Notes: generated by a model from the letters alone, not told the origin. Counted from the stretch's first letter, positions 1 through 8,939 are shown. The stretch: 64,000 nt of DNA from Jiella pelagia (GCF_026898155.1 NZ_CP114028.1:1-64000), one strand, 5' to 3'. Numbers and translations are program-made.

Positions 1-1
1 G

Positions 2-442
2 ATCGCCGTCGGGCTTTGGGCCTATGCGATCGGCAGTCTGCTGCCGTTCTTCCTCTTTGGCCTGCCGACCTTCTTCGGCGCCTGGATGGACGTGGTGTTC
101 TTCGGCTTCACCCAGCATGCGGGGCTCGCCGAGGACGTCCTGGACCACCGGCTGAACACCCGCACGGTCTATATGAACCCGGTGTTCCGCTTCATCTACT
201 GGAACATGAACTATCATGTGGAGCACCACATGTTCCCGATGGTGCCCTATCACGCGCTGCCCAAGCTGCACGAGGCGATGAAACACGACACGCCGCCGCC
301 CTATCCGAGCACGCTGGCGGCCTGGCGCGAGATCCTGCCGGCGCTGTGGCGGCAATGGCGCGACCCTGAGCATTTCGTGATCCGCAGGCTGCCCGCGACC
401 GCCCGGCCCTACAACATGCCGGCGGCGGTCCCGGCCGAGTAA
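2..442 (+). CDS. mocD: MocD-like fatty-acid-desaturase-family oxygenase, C-terminal part (cut by window edge)
   Basis: This is the C-terminal 146 residues of a membrane diiron desaturase/hydroxylase; the start lies before the window. The reading frame is open from base 2 to the TAA at 440-442. A hydrophobic stretch at the beginning is followed by the third histidine box HVEHH, then the block MFPMVPYHALP. It is closely similar to the same part of the second copy (2995-4476), so the two are paralogues. Unlike that copy, no Rieske ferredoxin gene follows it; the next gene is a LacI-type regulator on the other strand. By family knowledge it would use a ferredoxin/reductase chain to activate O2. 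Assignment to rhizopine-type MocD is inferred from the mocE- and mocF-like genes nearby. Confidence 0.8.
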   Translation: MAVGLWAYAIGSLLPFFLFGLPTFFGAWMDVVFFGFTQHAGLAEDVLDHRLNTRTVYMNPVFRFIYWNMNYHVEHHMFPMVPYHALPKLHEAMKHDTPPPYPSTLAAWREILPALWRQWRDPEHFVIRRLPATARPYNMPAAVPAE

Positions 443-493
443 GGGCGCGGTCGATGGGCGATGGTGGCGCGCTTGAATGCCGGGATCGGACGC

Positions 494-1543
494 TCAGCCA
501 TGCAGCACGGGGGCCCGTGGCGTGACGAAGCCTGGAATGTTGAAGCGCGTGTAGACGCCGAAGTCGACGTGGTGGATCGGGCTTTCGGCGGGCAGCGAGG
601 GCAGCGTCGCGAGCCTGAGCGCCTGGCCCATCATCGCCGAGGTGTCCTGGGCGAGCACATAGTCGACAATGCCTTCGCGAAGGAGCGGGGCCGTGATGTG
701 GTTCGCCTCGTGCGACAGGATCGTCTGCTCGCCGGCGAGTCCTGCCATACGCAGCGCATCGGCCAAACCGGCATTGCCGCCGGCCACGTTGTAGATCGCG
801 TCGAGATCCGGATGGGCGGCCAGCATCTGCCCGACGGCATCGCGGGTACCCTCGTAGGAGTCCTCGCCGCGCGCCTCGTGAACCAGGGAGATGCCGGGGA
901 AATGGGCCCGGAGATACGATCGAAACCCCATTTCCCGCTCTTCGTGGCAGCTGAAGGCGTAGTCCCCGATCACGACCCCGAAACGGGCGCCCCGATTTCC
1001 GAACAGACCGCCGAGCACGAAGGCGGCGCATTCGCCGGCCATGCGGTTGTCGATGCTGACGAAGGCGTCGCGCGTGTCGTGCGGGAGATCGGAGACAAAG
1101 GTGACGATCCGCTTGCCCCGCGCGCGGGCCTCGGCAAGCTCGGCGCGCAACGGCTCGGAGTTCTTCGCCGTCAGAATCAGGGGCCGGCTCGGATCGGCGC
1201 ACAGGGCGCGCACCTGGTCGAGCATCTCGACTTCGTTCTTTTGATACATGTCGTGCAAAGCGATCGAGGGTTTGCCGAGCGCCGTGAGCGAACCGGCAAC
1301 CTGCGCGATCATTCCGCGCCCCACCCGCAGCACGATGTCGATGGGGACGTCTTGGAGCGCCGCTGGAACGTCGCCGATCTGAAGCTCCTCCAGCGCGGCG
1401 TCGATGACCTTCTGGGTGCGCGGATGAACGCTGCCCCGGCCATTGAGGGCCCGGTCGATCGTCGCGCGCGAAAGCCCGGTCGCCGTGCTCAGATCCTTGA
1501 TGCTGATTTTCTTCACAAGCCGTCTCTTGAAGATATGACTCAA
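494..1543 (-). CDS. LacI-family transcriptional regulator
   Basis: The protein has up to 349 residues, with an N-terminal LacI helix-turn-helix (ISIKDLSTATGLSRATIDRA) followed by a hinge and a periplasmic-binding-protein-like sensor domain. The longest reading starts at a TTG at 1543. A GTG at 1516 places the helix-turn-helix at the very N-terminus, as is usual in the family, and I think it is at least as likely. The gene points away from the sterol-desaturase and mocDEF-like genes that start at 1795, so it probably controls that divergent operon. The effector is unknown; a sugar or cyclitol is the natural guess. No convincing palindromic LacI operator was found in the 250 bp between the two genes. 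Confidence 0.88.
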   Translation of the reverse strand: MSHIFKRRLVKKISIKDLSTATGLSRATIDRALNGRGSVHPRTQKVIDAALEELQIGDVPAALQDVPIDIVLRVGRGMIAQVAGSLTALGKPSIALHDMYQKNEVEMLDQVRALCADPSRPLILTAKNSEPLRAELAEARARGKRIVTFVSDLPHDTRDAFVSIDNRMAGECAAFVLGGLFGNRGARFGVVIGDYAFSCHEEREMGFRSYLRAHFPGISLVHEARGEDSYEGTRDAVGQMLAAHPDLDAIYNVAGGNAGLADALRMAGLAGEQTILSHEANHITAPLLREGIVDYVLAQDTSAMMGQALRLATLPSLPAESPIHHVDFGVYTRFNIPGFVTPRAPVLHG

Positions 1544-1794
1544 AATAGATCATCGAACCCCCCAGACACAACAGAGAACTTTTTTACCCCAAACAAGCTC
1601 AAAATGATTGACTCAAGCCTCACATATGCCTCAATATGAGCGCATGCCCGAATCAAGCATGCTCGCAATTCTCGGGCGCCCTCTACGCGGAACCCATGAT
1701 CGAGCAGAAGACGCCGCAAGGTGGCGATCGGTGGCACGAGGTCTGCCGCCACCGCCGGCATTGCCCGGCCGAGGAATAAAAGGGGAGATTTTCG

Positions 1795-2820
1795 ATGGAT
1801 GAATCAGCCTATGGAATCCGCGATCGCCGCGGACATTGGACCCCGAACAAGCGGGTCAAGACGGGGCCGTTGTTCGAGCTGCCGTTTCAACCCCGTGTCG
1901 TGCTGAACTGGATCTTCGGCTGGGGCGGCTATCTGTGGCCCTACAACCTTTTCTATGCGTTGGTCGGTGTCGGGATCTGGCTGTGGCTGACCCCCTCGCT
2001 CGAGACCATGCAGACCTTCGAGCCGGGATGGATCGCCTTCCTGTGGGTGCGCAATGCCGGCCTCATCCTGCTCTGGTTCGGGGCCTTTCACCTGCGACTC
2101 TACATGCAGCGGGCGCAAGGGACGCAGTTCAAGTACAATCCCAGTTGGCCCTCGGTCGACAACGACGCCTTCCTGTTCAAGAGCCAGAACATCGACAACA
2201 TGATCTGGGCTTTTGGCAGCGGCGTCACGATCTGGACGGCCTACGAGGCCCTGACGTGGTGGTTCTTCGCCAACGGCTACATTCCCTGGGTGAGCTGGGT
2301 CGACCATCCGGTCTATATCGTGGCATTCATGCTGGTGATCCCGCTGTTTCGGGAGGTGCACTTTTATCTCGTCCACCGGCTCATCCATGTTCCGGTGCTC
2401 TACAAATACGTGCACAGCCTGCACCATAACAACGTCAATCCGGGACCCTGGTCGGGCCTGTCCATGCACCCGATCGAACATCTGCTCTACTTCTCCGGGG
2501 TGATCCTGCACTGGATCGTGCCGTCGCATCCGATCAACGCGATGTATCATCTGGTCCATCTCGCAATGTCGCCGGCGCCCGGTCACACCGGTTTCGACAA
2601 GGTGGTGGCGGGAGAGGACAGCGCGCTCGATACGCATTGCTTCGCCCATTACCTCCACCACAAATATTTCGAGGTGAATTACGCCGATGGCGGCGTGCCC
2701 CTCGATCGGTGGTTCGGGACGTTCCACGACGGTTCCAAGGAAGCACAGGAGCGGATGAACACCCGGTTCAAGGCGCGAAATGCCAAGCGGCGAGCCCGCA
2801 TGGAAGCGCAGAAGGCCTGA
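1795..2820 (+). CDS. Sterol desaturase / fatty acid hydroxylase family protein
   Basis: A 341-residue integral membrane protein with the three histidine clusters of the diiron fatty acid hydroxylase superfamily: HFYLVH at residues 189-194, HSLHH at 207-211 and HYLHH at 285-289. Several hydrophobic segments lie around residues 45-65, 80-100 and 170-185. The start is preceded by a GGGGAG ribosome site. It is the first gene of a plus-strand run that continues with a MocD-like oxygenase, a Rieske ferredoxin and a reductase, so the same electron chain could feed it. The substrate is not evident. A sterol or lipid role is only the family name; hydroxylation of a cyclitol or a lipid-linked substrate is equally open. 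Confidence 0.85.
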   Translation: MDESAYGIRDRRGHWTPNKRVKTGPLFELPFQPRVVLNWIFGWGGYLWPYNLFYALVGVGIWLWLTPSLETMQTFEPGWIAFLWVRNAGLILLWFGAFHLRLYMQRAQGTQFKYNPSWPSVDNDAFLFKSQNIDNMIWAFGSGVTIWTAYEALTWWFFANGYIPWVSWVDHPVYIVAFMLVIPLFREVHFYLVHRLIHVPVLYKYVHSLHHNNVNPGPWSGLSMHPIEHLLYFSGVILHWIVPSHPINAMYHLVHLAMSPAPGHTGFDKVVAGEDSALDTHCFAHYLHHKYFEVNYADGGVPLDRWFGTFHDGSKEAQERMNTRFKARNAKRRARMEAQKA

Positions 2821-2994
2821 GTTCGGCGGAGAACCGTTTGTTCCGTTCCATTCCATGCGGGGCGAGAGATGCGGAGAGGCTTTTCGTCAAAGGGGCCTCT
2901 CCAAGCATGATGTGTCGCAGGGCATGACACGAGGCGCCCGAGCGCCCGCTGTCAGGCCCGCCAAACTTTTTTGAAGATCCGGGGAGTTGAAGCA

Positions 2995-4476
2995 ATGACG
3001 CAGATGACGTCGGACTTTACCGTGGCCGAGCCGCTTTCGCGTGGCCGTCAGCGAGACTACAGTCTTATCGGCGAGGACTCCAAGCGCGCGGCCGAAATCG
3101 GGCTTAAGGCCGCGGAATGGTACCACACCGACATGCCGCGCAAGGAGATGAAAGGATTCATGAAGCGGAGCGACCAGCCCGCGATCCGTGACACCATCAT
3201 CTGGCTCGGGGCCATGGCGCTGTTCGCCGGTTTCGGCATCGCCCTCTGGCTAGAGGGTCACCCCTGGCTTTCGCTGCCGTTCTGGCTCGTTTATGGCGTG
3301 CTCTACGGCTCGGCCTCGGATTCGCGCTGGCACGAATGCGGGCACGGGACCGCCTTTAGGACGCAGTGGATGAACACCGCCATCTACCAGATCGCGTCCT
3401 TCATGATGATCCGCAACCCGTATACCTGGCGTTGGAGCCACACGCGGCACCACACCGACACCTACATTGTCGGCCTTGATCCCGAGATTGCAGTCATGCG
3501 ACCGCCGGATTTCTTCAAGCTCGTTCTCAACGCCTTTGGCGTCCTGGACACCTGGAACGGGTTGGGGCGCATGCTCTACAATGCGGGGGGACACATCCAC
3601 CCTGAAGAAGCGACGTTCATTCCCGAAAGCGAGCAGGCCAAGGTGATCCGCGTCGCCCGGATCTGGACCTTGATCTACGCGGCGACGATCGGCCTGGCGA
3701 TCGCGACCCAATCGATCCTGCCATTGATGGTCATCGGTTTGCCGCGGCTTTACGGCGCATGGCACCATATCATGACGGGTCTGCTACAGCACGGTGGGCT
3801 GGCGGATAATGTGCTCGATCACCGGCTTAATTCGCGAACGGTCTACATGAACCCGATCTCGCGCTTCATCTATTGGAACATGAACTACCATGTGGAGCAC
3901 CACATGTTTCCGATGGTTCCCTATCATGCGCTTCCCGCGCTGCACGAGCGGATCAAGCATGATTTGCCGGCCCCCAACCGGTCCATCGCCGAAGGCTTCC
4001 GCGAGATGTGGCCGGCCCTCGTCCGGCAGCTTCGCTACGAGGACTACTTCTTGATGCGGGAGTTGCCCTCGACCGCGAAACCCTACCGGGAAGATTTTTC
4101 ACGCCGCGGCGCTAGGCGCCGCCTGAACCAAAATAACCAGAAAATTTCAAAGGGAGCTTCGGCAATGCCCAGCTGGATCCGTGCCTGCACGACCGACGAC
4201 GTCGAACCTGAGGACGTCATCCGCTTCGATCACGAGGGGCGCACCTTCGCGATCTACCAGTCGCCGGAGGGCGAGTTCTTCGCGACGGACGGGCTGTGCA
4301 CTCACGAGAAGATCCATCTAGCGGACGGGCTGGTGATGGACAACGTGATCGAATGCCCCAAGCACAATGGCCGCTTCGACTATCGCGACGGGGAGGCGCT
4401 CGGCGCGCCGGTCTGCGTGAACCTTACGACCTACAAGGTGAAGGTCGAGGGGGACGATGTCCTGATCGAGATCTGA
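2995..4476 (+). CDS. mocD: MocD-like oxygenase read in frame into a MocE-like Rieske ferredoxin
   Basis: The reading frame is open for 493 codons from the ATG at 2995, which has a GGGGAG site upstream (an in-frame TTG at 2971 is less likely). Residues 1 to about 365 are a membrane desaturase-family oxygenase with boxes HECGH (113-117), HTRHH (149-153) and HVEHH (299-303). After a low-complexity linker with a run of Arg, then Asn and Gln, a complete Rieske ferredoxin follows from residue 391. In known moc loci the oxygenase and ferredoxin are separate genes. Here the linker reads like intergenic DNA and carries its own ribosome site, so the fusion may be real, may come from a lost stop, or may be a sequencing slip. 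The proposed job is oxidative O-demethylation of a methylated inosamine or inositol. The gene is followed 2 bp later by the reductase gene. Confidence 0.8.
   Translation: MTQMTSDFTVAEPLSRGRQRDYSLIGEDSKRAAEIGLKAAEWYHTDMPRKEMKGFMKRSDQPAIRDTIIWLGAMALFAGFGIALWLEGHPWLSLPFWLVYGVLYGSASDSRWHECGHGTAFRTQWMNTAIYQIASFMMIRNPYTWRWSHTRHHTDTYIVGLDPEIAVMRPPDFFKLVLNAFGVLDTWNGLGRMLYNAGGHIHPEEATFIPESEQAKVIRVARIWTLIYAATIGLAIATQSILPLMVIGLPRLYGAWHHIMTGLLQHGGLADNVLDHRLNSRTVYMNPISRFIYWNMNYHVEHHMFPMVPYHALPALHERIKHDLPAPNRSIAEGFREMWPALVRQLRYEDYFLMRELPSTAKPYREDFSRRGARRRLNQNNQKISKGASAMPSWIRACTTDDVEPEDVIRFDHEGRTFAIYQSPEGEFFATDGLCTHEKIHLADGLVMDNVIECPKHNGRFDYRDGEALGAPVCVNLTTYKVKVEGDDVLIEI
4165..4476 (+). CDS. mocE: MocE-like Rieske [2Fe-2S] ferredoxin from an internal start
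   Basis: A 103-residue ferredoxin can start at this ATG, which has an AGGGAG site 8 bases upstream; it is in frame with the oxygenase reading above. It has the full Rieske ligand set: C45-x-H47 in CTHEKIH and C64-x-x-H67 in CPKHNGRFD. The length is normal for a stand-alone Rieske ferredoxin of an oxygenase system. It would carry electrons from the reductase encoded just downstream to the diiron oxygenase. Whether it is made as a separate protein, as the tail of the oxygenase, or both cannot be told from the sequence. Confidence 0.7.
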   Translation: MPSWIRACTTDDVEPEDVIRFDHEGRTFAIYQSPEGEFFATDGLCTHEKIHLADGLVMDNVIECPKHNGRFDYRDGEALGAPVCVNLTTYKVKVEGDDVLIEI

Positions 4477-4477
4477 C

Positions 4478-5680
4478 ATGGCCGGCATGGTCATCATCGG
4501 CGCCGGCGAATGCGGCGCCCGAGCGGCGATGGCGCTGCGCGAGGCGGGCTACAAAGGGGCGGTCACTCTGCTCGACGCCGAGCGGCACGATCCTTACGAG
4601 CGCCCGCCGCTCTCCAAGCAGGCAATGCTCGACAAGAGCGCCGCGCCCAAAGGGATCGGCGGGGCGGATCGCCTTGCCGAGGCTGGGATCGATTTTTCCC
4701 GTTCGCGCCGTGCCGAGCGGATCGACCGCGCCGCCAAGTCGGTTCTGTGCGACGACGGCGCGGTGCTTCCCTACGAGCGCCTGCTCATCGCGACAGGTGC
4801 CCGGCCCCGGCCATGGCCGGGCGGTGCTGGCGACGTTGCCTATCTGCGCACCTTCGACGATGCCGCTCGGATCCGCGCGGCGCTCGGCCCGGGCAAGCGG
4901 CTCGTCGTCATCGGCGGCGGTTTCATCGGGCTCGAACTCGCCGCTTCCGCCCGCGCGCTGAAGGCCGATGTCACGGTGATCGAGGCGCAGCCGCGCTTGC
5001 TTAGCCGCGCGGTTCCACCGGAGATCGCCGCCGTCCTGGAAGAGCGCCACGCCGCCGAAGGCGTCGAGGTCCTGACGGACGCGCAGGTCGAGTCGATCGG
5101 AGACGACAAGGTTCTTCTGGCCGACGGCACCGGTATCTCGGCAGACCTCGTGGTGATCGGCATCGGCGCCGTTCCCAATGTCGAGCTTGCCGCCGAGGCC
5201 GGTCTTGCGCTCGACAACGGGATCGCGGTCGACGCGACGCTCGCCACGTCCGACGCTACGATCCTCGCCGCCGGCGACTGCTGCTCGTTTCCGCTGGAGC
5301 TTTACGACGGCCGCCGGGTGCGGCTCGAAAGCTGGCGCGGCGCGCAGGAACTGGGCGCGCTCGCCGCGCGCAACATGCTGGGCGCGGGCGAGACAGCCGC
5401 GATCGTGCCCTGGTTCTGGTCGGATCAATACGACATGACCCTGCAGATCGCGGGACTTGCCGAAGGCGCCGAGCACCATGTGCGGCGCCTGGCCAAGAAC
5501 GGCGCCCTCCTGACCTTCCACCTCGCCGCGGACGGCCGGTTGCTGGCCGCCTCGGGGATCGGATCGGGCAACGCCGTCGCCAAGGACATCCGGCTTAGCG
5601 AGATGCTGATCGCCCGCCGCGCCGCGCCGGACCCGGACGCGCTCGCCGACCCGGACGTCAATCTCAAGAAGCTGCTGTGA
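4478..5680 (+). CDS. mocF: MocF-like ferredoxin reductase (FAD/NAD(P)H oxidoreductase)
   Basis: A 400-residue flavoprotein of the oxygenase-coupled ferredoxin reductase type. An N-terminal FAD-binding GAGECGARAA loop is followed by ERPPLSK, typical of the BphA4/RdxA-like group. A second dinucleotide fold VVIGGGFIGLELA lies near residue 145, and an FAD-binding AAGDCCSFP segment near residue 265. The gene starts 2 bp after the ferredoxin stop, so the genes are translationally linked. It would take electrons from NAD(P)H and pass them to the Rieske ferredoxin. Its presence completes the oxygenase-ferredoxin-reductase trio known as mocDEF from rhizopine-catabolising rhizobia; the pathway assignment remains an inference. 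Confidence 0.85.
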   Translation: MAGMVIIGAGECGARAAMALREAGYKGAVTLLDAERHDPYERPPLSKQAMLDKSAAPKGIGGADRLAEAGIDFSRSRRAERIDRAAKSVLCDDGAVLPYERLLIATGARPRPWPGGAGDVAYLRTFDDAARIRAALGPGKRLVVIGGGFIGLELAASARALKADVTVIEAQPRLLSRAVPPEIAAVLEERHAAEGVEVLTDAQVESIGDDKVLLADGTGISADLVVIGIGAVPNVELAAEAGLALDNGIAVDATLATSDATILAAGDCCSFPLELYDGRRVRLESWRGAQELGALAARNMLGAGETAAIVPWFWSDQYDMTLQIAGLAEGAEHHVRRLAKNGALLTFHLAADGRLLAASGIGSGNAVAKDIRLSEMLIARRAAPDPDALADPDVNLKKLL

Positions 5681-5780
5681 TGCGCAGGTCGGAAGCGGAC
5701 ACCATAATTCCGAGTGGTCGAGGATTGCCAGATCGCGACCGCTTCGCAACCTGCCAGCCGGCGAGACGAAAGGTTTATCG

Positions 5781-6638
5781 ATGACAAGCTCGGGTCAGCG
5801 CCTGCTCGTCCTCCAGTCCCTCTGGGCGATGGAGCGTCGCCATACCGACGGCTTCGAGCGCTCGATCGAGGAGAATGTCGCGATGATTGCCGAGGCGGGC
5901 TTCGACGGGGTCAGCACTCACTGGACGGACCACGACGCCGTCGCGCGCGTATCGGCCCTGCTTCGCGAGCGGGGCATGACGGCAGAGGGCCAGTGCTTCC
6001 CCAAGACCGTCGACGATCTGAAGCCGGTGCTCGACATCGCCTCAAAGTATCCGCTCCACCATCTTGATATCCAGCCCGACATCCGGCCGCGCCGGGTCGC
6101 GGATTGCCTGCCGCTGCTCGAAGGCTGGATGCGGCTTGCCGAGGAGGTCGACTTTCCGGTGCTGATCGAAACGCATCGCGACCGGATGACGACCGATCTC
6201 TTCTTCATGCTGGACTTGCTCGACGCCATGCCCGAGCTGCCGCTCGTCGCCGATCTGTCCCACTATCTGGTAGGGCGTGAATTCGCCAGGCCGGTGGATG
6301 ACGAGAACCACGCGATGATCGGCCGGATTCTTCAAAACGCCTGGGCCTTTCACGGGCGCGTCGCCTCGCGCGAGCAGGTTCAGATCGAGATTTCGTTCCC
6401 GCCCCATCGCATGTGGGTCGAGCTTTTCGAGCGCTGGTGGTCCGAGGGTTTCTCAAATTGGCGCGGCCGCGCCGCGCCCGACGCCACCCTTGCCTTCACC
6501 TGCGAGCTCGGGCCGAAACCCTATGCGATCATCGGCCGGGACGGCAACGACACCACCGATCGCTGGGCGGAATCGCTGCAGCTGCGCGACATCGCGCGAA
6601 AGCTTTGGGAGCAAGGTCTTACCGAAGCGGGAGATTGA
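5781..6638 (+). CDS. Sugar phosphate isomerase/epimerase family TIM-barrel protein (MocC/IolE-like fold)
   Basis: A 285-residue xylose-isomerase-like TIM barrel. Typical signs are the ETHRDR segment, the VADLSHYLV stretch with acidic and His metal ligands, and a late ELGPKPYA segment with Glu. The gene is 100 bp downstream of the ferredoxin reductase gene on the same strand and is followed by a MocA-family dehydrogenase, which suggests one operon. Members of this fold act as cyclitol dehydratases (IolE), inosose isomerases (IolI) or sugar epimerases; the exact reaction cannot be read from the sequence. An intact GAGCTC hexamer lies inside this gene at 6504-6509. Confidence 0.8.
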   Translation: MTSSGQRLLVLQSLWAMERRHTDGFERSIEENVAMIAEAGFDGVSTHWTDHDAVARVSALLRERGMTAEGQCFPKTVDDLKPVLDIASKYPLHHLDIQPDIRPRRVADCLPLLEGWMRLAEEVDFPVLIETHRDRMTTDLFFMLDLLDAMPELPLVADLSHYLVGREFARPVDDENHAMIGRILQNAWAFHGRVASREQVQIEISFPPHRMWVELFERWWSEGFSNWRGRAAPDATLAFTCELGPKPYAIIGRDGNDTTDRWAESLQLRDIARKLWEQGLTEAGD

Positions 6639-6801
6639 GCGCGAAGCGCTTTTGCCTCGACCGGCCTTTTGCATCCGCAGCGCCGGAGGTCGTGTCCTGC
6701 ATGACCCGGTTCGGCGATCGAACCGGCATTTCAACATGTCGAGATGAACTCGGCGGAGCGCCCGTCCGAACGGGCCGGCGCTCATGGGGGAGAAGACCGA
6801 A

Positions 6802-7875
6802 ATGCAGAAGATTCGTTACGCTGTGGTGGGAGCCGGATGGATCTCCCAGGAAGCCTTCATGCCGGCGGTCCCGCAGACCGACAATTCGCAAATGACCGCG
6901 ATTATCACCGGCAACGAGGAAGCCGCGGCCAAGCTGTCAAATTTTTACGACATCCCCCACCGCTTCACCTACGACCGGTATGACGAGGCGCTCCAATCCG
7001 GCCTCTTCGACGCCGTCTATATCGCGCTGCCCAATCACCTCCATGCCGACTATACGATCCGCGCGTTGAAGCGCGGCATTCATGCGCTCGTGGAAAAGCC
7101 GCTTGCCAGCAGTATCGCCGAATGCGAGGCGATGATCGCGGCGGCCGACGAGAGCGGCGCGCGCCTGATGACCGCTTATCGGCTGCATTGCGAGCCTGGG
7201 ACGGTCGAGGCGATCCGCCTAGTGAGTTCGGGCGCGATCGGCGAGCCGCGCTTCTTTCACGGCATCTTTTGCGACCAGATGGGCTCGGCCAATCATCGCC
7301 TGAAGGCCGGCGCCTGGGGCGGTCCGCTGCCCGACATGGGGGTTTATTGCGTCAACGCCGCCCGGCATCTCTTCGGTACCGAACCCGTCGAGGCGGTGGC
7401 GATGGGCTCGCGGGGCGACGATCCGCGCTTCAGGGAGATCAAGGAGATCGATTCAGCCATCCTGCGCTTTCCGGGCGGCGGCCTTGCCAGTTTCACGGCG
7501 AGCTTCAACGGCGCGGCCGTCGACACCTACCGGATCGTCGGCACAGAAGGCGATCTCGAGATGCGCCCAGGGCTGCGGTTCGAAACCCCAACACGGATGA
7601 CCCTTCGCCGGGGCAAGGAGGTCACCGAAACCGAGTTCGCCGATATCGATCACTTCGGCGCGCAAACGGCCTATTTCAGCGATTGCATCCTGCAGGGCAA
7701 GGCGTCCGAGTCCGATGGCGCGGAGGGGCTCGCCGACATGTACGCGCTGCTCGCGATCGAGGAGGCGGCCCGAACGGGGCGGGCGCAGACGATTACGTCA
7801 CCACCAAGACCTCATCATCCCCATGCGGGGATGGTTCGCATGGTGGATCGCACGGAACGCCGCCTGCTGCTTTGA
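6802..7875 (+). CDS. Gfo/Idh/MocA-family NAD(P)-dependent oxidoreductase
   Basis: About 357 residues. The N-terminal Rossmann motif VVGAGWIS is followed by the conserved EKPLA segment, whose Lys is catalytic in the family, and then the Gfo/Idh C-terminal domain. The ATG at 6802 is chosen over the one at 6784 because GGGGGAG sits 9 bases upstream of it. The last 25 residues are Pro/His/Arg-rich and do not resemble the family, so the true end may be slightly altered. It lies in the same run as the MocDEF-like genes. MocA is the rhizopine dehydrogenase of this superfamily, which makes a cyclitol or inosamine dehydrogenase role plausible but unproven. Confidence 0.82.
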   Translation: MQKIRYAVVGAGWISQEAFMPAVPQTDNSQMTAIITGNEEAAAKLSNFYDIPHRFTYDRYDEALQSGLFDAVYIALPNHLHADYTIRALKRGIHALVEKPLASSIAECEAMIAAADESGARLMTAYRLHCEPGTVEAIRLVSSGAIGEPRFFHGIFCDQMGSANHRLKAGAWGGPLPDMGVYCVNAARHLFGTEPVEAVAMGSRGDDPRFREIKEIDSAILRFPGGGLASFTASFNGAAVDTYRIVGTEGDLEMRPGLRFETPTRMTLRRGKEVTETEFADIDHFGAQTAYFSDCILQGKASESDGAEGLADMYALLAIEEAARTGRAQTITSPPRPHHPHAGMVRMVDRTERRLLL

Positions 7876-7881
7876 AGCCTC

Positions 7882-7903
7882 GCCGCCGCGTAGGACCGGC
7901 GGC
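7882..7903 (+). terminator. Possible stem-loop after the first catabolic operon
   Basis: Seven-base arms GCCGCCG and CGGCGGC are separated by an 8-base loop just after the Gfo/Idh stop. There is no T-tract, so an intrinsic terminator is only weakly supported. Confidence 0.25.
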
Positions 7904-8069
7904 ATCGAGAAACCCCGGCAAATGCCAACGGGGGCAGGGGGCACAGCGGCCGGCGACCGCCTGGCCCGGCGTCCCGAAGCTTTGCAAGGGTTCGTGGCGC
8001 GCCAAAGCGTCTTGAGTTTACGGAAGGTCCCGCGTTCCTCTCCATGAGGGCCTCCTCCAGGAAAGATCC

Positions 8070-8939
8070 ATGAGTGCTGCGTTCGAGTTCCTCCTCCTCC
8101 TGTCGATAGCGGCTTTCATCATGGGGCTGGCGAAAGGCGGGCTGACGATCATGGGCGCGCTTCCGGTTCCGCTCCTGTCGCTCGTCTACGATCCGCTGCA
8201 CGCCGCCGTCGCGCTGCTGCCGGTCATGTTGGTCAGCGATTTCGTGGCAGTCTGGCTCTACCGCCGGGAATTCTCGGCCAGGAACGTTTGGGTCCTCGTG
8301 CCGTCCGGCATCGTCGGGGTCGCGGCGGCGGCTGTCATCGCCCCCCATGTCTCGGTCGAGGTCGTCACCTTCCTGACGGGTGTCATCGGATTGGCCTTTT
8401 GCCTGCATGCGACGGTGCTTCGCCGGGTGGAGGCCCAAGCCGAGCGGCCGGGGTCGATTGGCTTCGGGGGCGTCATGGGCGTTCTGACCGGGGCGACGAG
8501 CTTCCTCTCCCACAATGGAGCGCCGCCGTTCCATGCCTATGTCCTGCCGCAGCGCTTGCCGAACCTCACCTTTGCCGGGACCGCGACGCTGGTCTTCGCG
8601 GCCGTCAATCTCGCCAAGCTTCCGGCCTATGCCGCGATCGGCCTCGTCAGCGATCTGTCGAGCGCCCAGGTCGCCATGACGATCGGCGCCGGCATTCTCG
8701 GCGCGTTCGCCGGACGGGCCGTCGCGGGGCGGTTGCCGGAAAAGGTGTTTCGGGCCGCGATCGTCATGATGCTGTTCGTGCTGTCCGCGTGGCTTTGCCT
8801 CCTCGTCCGCCGCAGCCGGCTTCGTTTGAGCAGGAGCCGGGCTCGGGCCAAGAGCGATCGGCCGTCGCATCCTGTTACCGGCCCGAGAGCCGCCAGCCTC
8901 GACGGTCGAACGGTCCTTCGGGCTTCGGCGCTCAGATAG
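8070..8939 (+). CDS. TauE/SafE-family membrane permease
   Basis: A 289-residue polytopic membrane protein. Hydrophobic segments start at the N-terminus (LLLLSIAAFIMGLAKGGL, with the family's GxxKGG-like motif) and repeat in the second half around TGATSFLSHNGAPP. The last 45 residues are Arg-rich and unlike the family; they overlap the end of the convergent gene by 8 bp. Family members are annotated as sulfite, sulfonate or organic anion exporters, but the substrate is rarely known. It is the only transporter seen in the catabolic region. A GGAAAGATCC stretch precedes the ATG. Confidence 0.8.
   Translation: MSAAFEFLLLLSIAAFIMGLAKGGLTIMGALPVPLLSLVYDPLHAAVALLPVMLVSDFVAVWLYRREFSARNVWVLVPSGIVGVAAAAVIAPHVSVEVVTFLTGVIGLAFCLHATVLRRVEAQAERPGSIGFGGVMGVLTGATSFLSHNGAPPFHAYVLPQRLPNLTFAGTATLVFAAVNLAKLPAYAAIGLVSDLSSAQVAMTIGAGILGAFAGRAVAGRLPEKVFRAAIVMMLFVLSAWLCLLVRRSRLRLSRSRARAKSDRPSHPVTGPRAASLDGRTVLRASALR

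Noticed and set aside
192..1571. Long open frames antisense to or overlapping clear genes, here and throughout the window
   Set aside because: GC-rich DNA gives long shadow frames; they have Arg/Pro-rich composition, no domains and no ribosome sites.
1544..1794. LacI operator in the divergent promoter region
   Set aside because: Short repeats such as CTCAAAAT and GCATGC occur, but none forms a convincing LacI-type dyad with a central CG.
8070..8939. TauE/SafE permease as evidence for a sulfo-sugar (sulfoquinovose-type) desulfonation pathway
   Set aside because: The family is broad and no sulfonate monooxygenase, sulfoquinovosidase or sulfolactaldehyde gene is present; the MocDEF and Iol-like genes explain the region better.
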